This document shows, one piece after another, positions 4,734 to 9,962 of a stretch of DNA of 9,962 bases. Under the pieces are notes generated by a model, which saw nothing but the letters and a program-made list of their open reading frames with translations, had not been told where the DNA came from and did not search any database. The stretch's first letter is position 1. Each line of letters begins with the position of its first letter. This DNA comes from CAZJCK01 sp964544635 (lineage in GTDB: Bacteria; Zixibacteria; MSB-5A5; GN15; FEB-12). The position numbers and the translations under genes are program-made. The DNA is taken from NCBI GenBank assembly GCA_964544635.1, contig CAZJCK010000098.1, positions 1-9,962 of the forward strand, given 5' to 3'.

Positions 4734-6299
4734 ATGAACGCACGGCTGCTCGCGCTGAGCGCCGCACTATTGATAACTGTCGTCTCGAATGCCGTCGCCG
4801 AAATCGGCTTTCTACCGTCAGGCGCGGCCGACATCGCCGGTCTCGCACCGCTGACGGCGCCACCGCAGTATGCGGTTGATTCGGACAACGGCGCGCTGCT
4901 CCTGCTTCGCAACAATACGTCGTGGGCCATTGCGAGAGCCTCAGATGGCGCCACCATGGCATCGGGCACGTTCGCAGTCGCCCCCCAACGCCACCACCAG
5001 CAGGCGCTGGGAGACTTCGACGGTGATGGTTCGGTTGATCTGGTTATTGTGACTACCGACAACGGCACGGGCGGCGCAGGGGAACATACGGTCGATCTCA
5101 GGCTCGAATTGATCGTTGGCCCGAATTACATTAATACGACTGAACTGCTCAGCTACTCCGGCACCGGTGGCCTGATCCCACCACAGGTGCAGGCCATCGA
5201 CATTAATTCTGATGGTTACCCTGAACTCGTTCTCTCCATCCCCGGTGGCAAGGCGGCACAATACGGCAACTGCTTGATCGAATCGATGACCGGCGAGACA
5301 ATCTGTCTGACGAACGGTCTTGTCGACACCCTCTGGACACTGCCGGGATTCTATACGACGCTGCATACAGCACACACCACTGCCGAGCAGTGGCTCTTTG
5401 CCGTTGCGATATCGGCGGAAAAGGTAGCGTGCAGCGATGTCGCCCCGGTTGTCACCATCTCGCGAGAAGCGACCACGATCAGCAACAATGCCACACTGGT
5501 GGCGTCGTTTCCGACCTGCCCGCCGCCGGACGGTGTCGGAGACTACACCGGCGGCCAGTCGATGGAGAGGCAGTGCCTCATTCAAGAACTGTCGCCCGCT
5601 CCAACCGTCGATTTCGTTACCATCAGCAGTTGCGAATACGACGTCGGCACGCCGCGATCGATATGCGATCCGTTCGCACCGGGGGAGATCGCTACGACCG
5701 TTGTCTTACAGCGCTTGAGCGATGCCGATGACCATTCGCCCGTCTGGTCGCAGCGGATGCATCTTGATAACGCCGCGCCGGCGTATCATTCGCTCATGCC
5801 GGATCACCTGCTCATACTGCAGGGCGACTCGATAGTGGCCTTAGCGCTTGATGACGGTTCGGTGAGCCAGGTGGAATCGGACCTGCCCGACGGTGACCAG
5901 TACTGGTGGGCGTGGCTGGACGGCCGCTATGGCGACCCGGTGCTGATGACAAGCCGGAACGACCAGCTGATTTGGTATGCAATCGATATGGCCACGGCGA
6001 TTGAGGCTGACGATACCGGGGCGCCTACGCTGCCACAATCGTTCGTGCTGGAACTGCCGTATCCCAACCCGTTCAACGGACGATTGACTGTACCGGTGAC
6101 GGTGGTGAGACAGATTGAGCTCAAAGCAACCGTATACGATGTCCTCGGTCGCACCGTGGCAGTGTTGCATGACGGTACCGCTTCGGCGGGGGACTGGCTG
6201 TTCACCTGGGATGCCTCAGTACAATCGTCCGGCCTGTACCTGCTCAGGGTTGAGGGCGGCGGAGTGTCGGCCCAGGAGAAGATACTCTTGTTGAAGTGA
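4734..6299 (+). CDS. Secreted FG-GAP-like protein with Por/FlgD-type C-terminal sorting domain
   Basis: Exported protein of 521 residues. The start at 4734 is chosen because GGGGG lies 6-7 nt upstream and a clean signal peptide follows (residues 1-22, ending VAEIG); a GTG at 4713 would only lengthen it. Two FG-GAP/VCBS-like calcium-binding loops are visible: DFDGDGSVDLV at 94-104 and DINSDGYPELVL at 156-167, pointing to a beta-propeller N-terminal half. Residues 175-320 contain seven cysteines (C180 to C311), likely disulfide-bonded. The last 90 residues (about 433-521) are a classic C-terminal domain: LPYPNPFNGRLTVPV, VYDVLGRTVAVL, the AGDWLFTWDA turn, SGLYLLRV and the final KILLLK. In Bacteroidota this domain directs export by the type IX system and is then cleaved; in other phyla its role is uncertain. 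The next gene starts 19 nt downstream. Confidence 0.85.
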   Translation: MNARLLALSAALLITVVSNAVAEIGFLPSGAADIAGLAPLTAPPQYAVDSDNGALLLLRNNTSWAIARASDGATMASGTFAVAPQRHHQQALGDFDGDGSVDLVIVTTDNGTGGAGEHTVDLRLELIVGPNYINTTELLSYSGTGGLIPPQVQAIDINSDGYPELVLSIPGGKAAQYGNCLIESMTGETICLTNGLVDTLWTLPGFYTTLHTAHTTAEQWLFAVAISAEKVACSDVAPVVTISREATTISNNATLVASFPTCPPPDGVGDYTGGQSMERQCLIQELSPAPTVDFVTISSCEYDVGTPRSICDPFAPGEIATTVVLQRLSDADDHSPVWSQRMHLDNAAPAYHSLMPDHLLILQGDSIVALALDDGSVSQVESDLPDGDQYWWAWLDGRYGDPVLMTSRNDQLIWYAIDMATAIEADDTGAPTLPQSFVLELPYPNPFNGRLTVPVTVVRQIELKATVYDVLGRTVAVLHDGTASAGDWLFTWDASVQSSGLYLLRVEGGGVSAQEKILLLK

Positions 6300-6318
6300 T
6301 AGCAGAGGATCTACGAGG

Positions 6319-7278
6319 ATGAAACGCACAGGGAATGCACTTTGCTGCACGATGGCGCTGCTGTGGGGAGCAGGCACCATGGCGGCCGATTCATTGTTTA
6401 CCGACGATGCCGTCCGCAATGGTAAATCGCCCGACGACAATTACTGCATCGTTCTTGACATGCCCCGTGTCCAGGCCACCAACGAATGGCTCTACCTGGT
6501 CGGTAGTATTGATGATCAGGGTTTGGTCACCGGCATTGTTGATTCTGTGCGCACTGCCGCCCATCTGAGCTGGTGCGATGATCACACGCTCTTTCGCATC
6601 GAGCACTCGTCGGGCAATCCGGACCGCGGGGCCGGGCCGGACGGCTGTACCCATTTGATTACGGTCGACGTTGAAACGTCGCAGGTCGATACGGTAGCCT
6701 CGTTGTGCCACGACGGAGCGGGGGAGGCGTACGGCAGTTTCAACAAGCAGGCCTTTCGCTTGCGCGATTCGGTGTTCTGCTTTCAGACCTATCGCGCCGA
6801 TCATCGCTGGCTGTCGGTGGTGGCGCGGATAGCGCCCGACGGTAGGCTTGATACGCTGCAAACGTATGTCAATGCCGGCATGCCGGTTTTCTGCACCGGT
6901 TTCAATAACATTGCCGTCGGGGTGCGACCCGACCGCGCCGCCTGGTCGGAGCAACAGGGGATTGCGGTGCTGGATCCGGCCAGTGGAAAGGAACGTTACC
7001 GCGCGGCCCATGAGCAGCTCTCGCTGGTCGAGCCGGTGATCCGCCGCAACGACGGCCGCTTGTATTGCCGCGCAGTCGACAGCAGGGGACGGTCGCACGG
7101 CATTGTACGGTACGACAACCGGCGGTTTCGTATGGACATGATCTGGAAGAACAATGATGCCACCCCCATTGAGCACTGGTATCTCGACGGCGACTCGCTG
7201 CGGATTTACCTCGACGCCAGCATCGACTCGGGCGCTGCCACCGGGACGCGACAGACTGTCGCCGTCAAACTCGATTGA
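6319..7278 (+). CDS. Secreted protein, possible beta-propeller, unknown function
   Basis: Exported protein of 319 residues with an N-terminal signal peptide (KRTGN, then hydrophobic residues 8-20, cleavage probably after MAA near 22). The body is rich in predicted beta strands and has recurring 'strand-DG/DD-turn' units (residues about 45-310), for example WLYLVGSIDDQG, ISW-like LSWCDDHTLFRI, LSVVARIAPDGRLDTL and WYLDGDSLRIYL. This is typical of propeller-like exported proteins, but I cannot assign a family. It carries about eight cysteines outside the signal. There is no sorting tail like that of its upstream neighbour. The start has GAGG 10 nt upstream (and again touching the ATG), 19 nt after the previous stop, so the two genes form an operon. 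The 3' end lies 15 nt from a convergent gene, with no terminator visible. Confidence 0.75.
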   Translation: MKRTGNALCCTMALLWGAGTMAADSLFTDDAVRNGKSPDDNYCIVLDMPRVQATNEWLYLVGSIDDQGLVTGIVDSVRTAAHLSWCDDHTLFRIEHSSGNPDRGAGPDGCTHLITVDVETSQVDTVASLCHDGAGEAYGSFNKQAFRLRDSVFCFQTYRADHRWLSVVARIAPDGRLDTLQTYVNAGMPVFCTGFNNIAVGVRPDRAAWSEQQGIAVLDPASGKERYRAAHEQLSLVEPVIRRNDGRLYCRAVDSRGRSHGIVRYDNRRFRMDMIWKNNDATPIEHWYLDGDSLRIYLDASIDSGAATGTRQTVAVKLD

Positions 7279-7293
7279 GAATTCAGAACTATG

Positions 7294-8193
7294 CTAAAAC
7301 AGCCGCTCCCGCTTCGACAGAAACGCCAGCAGCGCTTTGTCGAACGGCGTGGCGGTGTCGATCAGGTGGTAGTCGATTCCTGACTGGCGGCAGGCCGTAG
7401 CGACCTGGTTGGAGTAGGCTTGCACCGCTGTGGCGAAGTCTTTCTTGATCTGGTACGGCAGCGTGGTCATCTCCTCACCCGTCTCCATATCTTTGAAAAC
7501 CGCCTCGCGACCGAAAGCAAAGTCGCGCTCGCGCGGATCGAGAATGTGGAAGACTATCACCTCATGGTTGTTGTAGCGGAAATGCTTGAGGCCGCTGATG
7601 ATCTTGTCGGCCTCGTCGAGCAGGTCGGACATGATAATCACCAGGCCGCGACGCTTGACCCGCTCCGCCATCTCATGCAGCGTGGCGGCGATATCGGTTC
7701 GATCCGACGGCGGCTGGTTCGCGATTTCCCGCAACAGGACATGCAGGTGCCCCGGCTTGGAGCGCGGTGGGATGTACTTGCGGAGATGATCGTCGAATGT
7801 CACCAGTCCGACGGCGTCACGCTGACGCAGCATCATGTAGCCCAGCGCGCCGGACAAAAGACCGGCGTAATCGTGCTTGGTGATGCGGTCCTCCGACTGG
7901 TAGGCCATCGAGCGGGAGCAGTCCAGAAGCAGGTACGCCTTGAGGTTGGTCTCTTCTTCGTACTGCTTGATATAAAAGCGGTCGGACTTGCCGTACACCT
8001 TCCAATCGATGTCGCGGATACTGTCTCCCGGCATATACTGACGGTGCTCGGCGAACTCGACCGAAAAGCCGTGGTAGGGCGACTTGTGCATGCCGGCAAT
8101 GAAGCCCTCCACCACCATGCGCGCCCGCAGTTCCATCCCCTTGAGCTTGGAGACAATGTCCGGGTCGAGATATTTGCGATGATCGTTGGCCAT
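7294..8193 (-). CDS. DUF58 / VWA-like domain protein
   Basis: Cytoplasmic protein of 299 residues, full length for the short DUF58 class. The family signature is clear at residues 41-80: HGFSVEFAEHRQYMPGDSIR, DIDWKVYGKSDRFYIKQYEE. It runs into a von Willebrand A-like fold with a MIDAS metal site: D91-C-S93-R-S95, T166 and D190 (IIMSDLLDEAD). Proteins of this type are usually encoded next to MoxR AAA+ ATPases and are thought to act with them in metal insertion or assembly of other proteins; no moxR gene is seen here. It is the last gene of a minus-strand operon, 27 nt after the isoaspartyl peptidase stop codon, with no strong Shine-Dalgarno. It ends 15 nt from the convergent secreted-protein gene. 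Unlike BatA-type relatives it has no membrane helix. Confidence 0.9.
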   Translation of the reverse strand: MANDHRKYLDPDIVSKLKGMELRARMVVEGFIAGMHKSPYHGFSVEFAEHRQYMPGDSIRDIDWKVYGKSDRFYIKQYEEETNLKAYLLLDCSRSMAYQSEDRITKHDYAGLLSGALGYMMLRQRDAVGLVTFDDHLRKYIPPRSKPGHLHVLLREIANQPPSDRTDIAATLHEMAERVKRRGLVIIMSDLLDEADKIISGLKHFRYNNHEVIVFHILDPRERDFAFGREAVFKDMETGEEMTTLPYQIKKDFATAVQAYSNQVATACRQSGIDYHLIDTATPFDKALLAFLSKRERLF

Positions 8194-8220
8194 GAGTAAT
8201 ACGTTATACGCGCCAGACGC

Positions 8221-9174
8221 CTAACTGTCCTGAAAGATTTCACTCAATATGCTGCCGTTGATCGTAATGGCGCCGCGATACATGCCCGCGGAGTTGAACG
8301 GCATGGCGATGTTGCCCTGTCGGTCAATCGCAACCAAACCGCCGGAGCCGCCCAGTTCGCCGAGCTTGCCGACGGCGATATCACATGCATCGGCTAAGCC
8401 CTTGCCCTGATACAACATAATCGCAGCCACATCGTACGCCGTCACCGCCCGCATGAAGTACTCACCGACCCCGGTGGTGCTCACCGCGCAGGTCGCGTTA
8501 TCGGCGTACGTGCCGGCGCCGATGATCGGGCTGTCGCCGATTCGTCCGAACCGCTTGTTGGTCATACCGCCGGTCGAGGTCGAGGCGGCGACGTTGCCGT
8601 TGCGATCGACCGCCACCGCGCCAACTGTCCCCATCTTGTCCTTGTCGTCGGAGTGATCAAGCTGCGCCGTGGGCGCGCCCTGTTCCTTCTCGCGCGCCAG
8701 CACTTTCTGCAGTTGGTTCCAGCGATACTCGGTAAAGAAGTAGCTTCCTTCCACCAGTTCCATCCCGTGCTCGACGGCGAACCGCTCAGCGCCGTCACCG
8801 CCCAGCAGCACATGGTCGGAGTATTCCAGCACCAGTCGCGCCAGACGGATCGGCGAGGCGATACGTTTGACCCCGGCAACGGCACCGACGTTTTTAGTGG
8901 CACCATCCATGATGCAGGCATCCTGTTCGTTCACGCCGTCGTGCGTGAAGACGGCTCCTTTCCCGGCATTGAACAGCGGGTTGTCCTCCATCGATTCGAC
9001 CGCGGCCTGGGTTGCATCAAGCGCTGAGCCGCCACTCCTCAACAGTATGTAGCCGGCATTTAGCGCCGACTCGATACCGTCGCGGTAGCCGCGCTCCTTT
9101 TCGGGTGTCATTTTGGACTTGAGTATGGTGCCGGCGCCGCCGTGGACGGCAATGGCGATGGGAGGGTTATTCAT
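8221..9174 (-). CDS. iaaA: Isoaspartyl peptidase / L-asparaginase (Ntn-hydrolase)
   Basis: Hydrolyses beta-aspartyl (isoaspartyl) dipeptides and, more slowly, L-asparagine, clearing damaged-protein peptides in the cytoplasm. Length 317 residues, normal for the family. It is made as a precursor that cleaves itself before the nucleophile Thr: G182|T183 in KMGTVGAVAVD. The active-site set matches E. coli IaaA with a constant offset of four: T183 (T179), T201 (T197) in TSTGGMTNKR, R211 and D214 (R207, D210) in GRIGDSP, and T234-G235 (T230, G231). HGGAG (11-15) and NPLFNAGKGAV (65-75) are also intact. No signal peptide. Its ATG overlaps the end of the upstream membrane-protein gene by 8 bp (translational coupling); AAGGA sits about 11 nt upstream. 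The DUF58 gene follows in the same operon. Confidence 0.93.
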   Translation of the reverse strand: MNNPPIAIAVHGGAGTILKSKMTPEKERGYRDGIESALNAGYILLRSGGSALDATQAAVESMEDNPLFNAGKGAVFTHDGVNEQDACIMDGATKNVGAVAGVKRIASPIRLARLVLEYSDHVLLGGDGAERFAVEHGMELVEGSYFFTEYRWNQLQKVLAREKEQGAPTAQLDHSDDKDKMGTVGAVAVDRNGNVAASTSTGGMTNKRFGRIGDSPIIGAGTYADNATCAVSTTGVGEYFMRAVTAYDVAAIMLYQGKGLADACDIAVGKLGELGGSGGLVAIDRQGNIAMPFNSAGMYRGAITINGSILSEIFQDS

Positions 9175-9949
9175 GATTGCTTATATCCTTCGGCTTCCTG
9201 CCCAACTCCACAAACACTAGAAACGCCATATACGACATGATCGCAAGCATCGCTACTCCCGATACCGCCAGGATGTCGTCAAAGAACCAGTGGAACGACT
9301 CCCCCGACAAGCCAATCGAATGCAGCAGTATGACGATAGTGAAACTCCACAGCAGAATCTTCTTCAGTTTGACGGTCGCCGACGTAAATACGAAGAACAA
9401 CCCGAGCACGGCGTACAGAAGTGTCTGCCCGTTAATATGGGTGTGCGCCAGACCGACATTGCGTCGCAATTGGGTCTGCCAGTCGGGACGGCTGTCGCTG
9501 TAGAGTTCGGCCGGATCGTCGCGGGCGTCGGAGCCCGTGAACTCGCGGGCCTCGCCGGCGAGGTATTCGTCCCCTTCACGAAATTTCTGCGCCATCGTGG
9601 CCGAATCGACCCTGGCCGGCTGCCCGGCCAGACTGCTGTCCCAGATCGGCGCCAGCGCCGCGTCGGGATCGTCGCTTAGTGCCGCAATATCTGACTGACG
9701 ATCGGCTTCGGCCTCGGGGCTGGATGGATCGTAGGCCGGTGTGGTTTCCGACAACGGGTCGGCCGCGCCCGCCTGCTCCGAATCGTAGTAATAGTCCGGT
9801 ACTTCGTGCTCGGCGATGATACCTTTGTCGACATAGTAGATGAAGACCGCCCAGAGCACAACGCCCATGAGGAGGCCGGTGACAGTGCCGACGAACAGTT
9901 TCATATACCCCGGCAGCATGGAGAGCCGGAACTCCGCGAACATTACCAT
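9167..9949 (-). CDS. Four-helix membrane protein with conserved-looking membrane histidines, unknown function
   Basis: Inner-membrane protein of 260 residues from the ATG at 9949; the ATGs at 9919 and 9904 are alternatives, and the last gives a more usual start (MKLFVGTVTGLLMG) directly before the first helix. Helix 1 is about residues 16-40. A hydrophilic, acidic, Pro/Asp-rich segment (about 41-165) follows, then three helices (about 172-192, 196-214, 225-248) and a short charged tail. The motif GLAHTHINGQTLLYAVLG just before helix 2 resembles the 'H[AT]H' motifs of haem- or copper-binding membrane proteins of the DUF2871/oxidase-like kind, and H210 and H220 lie near the ends of later helices, so metal or haem binding is possible but unproven. 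First gene of the operon within the window; its promoter is at or beyond the right edge. Confidence 0.7.
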   Translation of the reverse strand: MVMFAEFRLSMLPGYMKLFVGTVTGLLMGVVLWAVFIYYVDKGIIAEHEVPDYYYDSEQAGAADPLSETTPAYDPSSPEAEADRQSDIAALSDDPDAALAPIWDSSLAGQPARVDSATMAQKFREGDEYLAGEAREFTGSDARDDPAELYSDSRPDWQTQLRRNVGLAHTHINGQTLLYAVLGLFFVFTSATVKLKKILLWSFTIVILLHSIGLSGESFHWFFDDILAVSGVAMLAIMSYMAFLVFVELGRKPKDISNHE

Positions 9950-9962
9950 GCGGGGAATATAG

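Noticed and set aside
6391..7176. Minus-strand reading frame of 261 codons opposite the second exported-protein gene.
   Set aside because: No ribosome site or family features, whereas the plus frame has a signal peptide and operon spacing.
7420..8199. Plus-strand reading frame of 259 codons opposite the DUF58 gene.
   Set aside because: The minus-strand DUF58/MIDAS motifs are clear; the plus frame is a codon-bias shadow.
1..9962. CRISPR array, insertion sequence ends, prophage or defence genes.
   Set aside because: No regularly spaced repeats, transposase, integrase or defence-type domains were seen on either strand.

Overview
The window looks like chromosomal DNA of a free-living, GC-rich, Gram-negative bacterium. 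Several genes suggest the FCB superphylum or a candidate phylum near it, such as Zixibacteria: a secreted FG-GAP-type protein ending in a Por/FlgD-like C-terminal sorting domain, two lipoproteins with N-terminal lipoboxes, and a multihaem cytochrome c lipoprotein. This placement is inferred from gene types and is not proven. No phage, transposon, CRISPR, rRNA or tRNA gene was found.

Layout, left to right. (1) The 3' part of a GNAT acetyltransferase gene (+) runs in from the left edge. It ends 2 bp from the end of a convergent minus-strand pair: an IscU/NifU-type Fe-S scaffold followed by a DUF1858 redox-disulfide protein. (2) A structured divergent control region separates that pair from a plus-strand lipoprotein gene that probably has an NTF2-like fold. 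(3) A non-coding stretch of about 450 bp holds a perfect TGTGA-N6-TCACA (CRP-type) palindrome and a second operator-like dyad. It precedes a multihaem cytochrome c lipoprotein with six CXXCH motifs, one CX4CH and one very unusual CXCH. (4) Two terminators separate the cytochrome from a convergent minus-strand secreted protein made of a duplicated helical module. (5) A further non-coding stretch of about 430 bp contains the decayed last 27 codons of an FtsX/MacB-like ABC permease. It is followed by a promoter-like site and a 5'-UTR hairpin. (6) A two-gene plus-strand operon encodes secreted proteins, the first FG-GAP-like with a sorting tail, the second probably beta-rich. (7) A minus-strand operon reads in from the right edge: a four-helix membrane protein with membrane histidines, an isoaspartyl peptidase/asparaginase (iaaA type), and a DUF58/VWA protein.

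Working together: the scaffold and redox-disulfide protein point to Fe-S or sulfur handling, and the cytochrome to extracytoplasmic electron transfer, possibly under a CRP/FNR-family regulator. The plus-strand pair in (6) is cell-envelope or exported material. The right-hand operon couples a membrane protein of unknown role to beta-aspartyl peptide turnover and to a DUF58 protein of the kind that usually works with MoxR ATPases, though no MoxR gene lies in the window. I see no complete, clearly novel multi-gene system. The most distinctive items are the cytochrome's non-canonical haem sites with its upstream regulatory region, the nested dyads before the Fe-S scaffold gene, the duplicated-module secreted protein, and the permease remnant.
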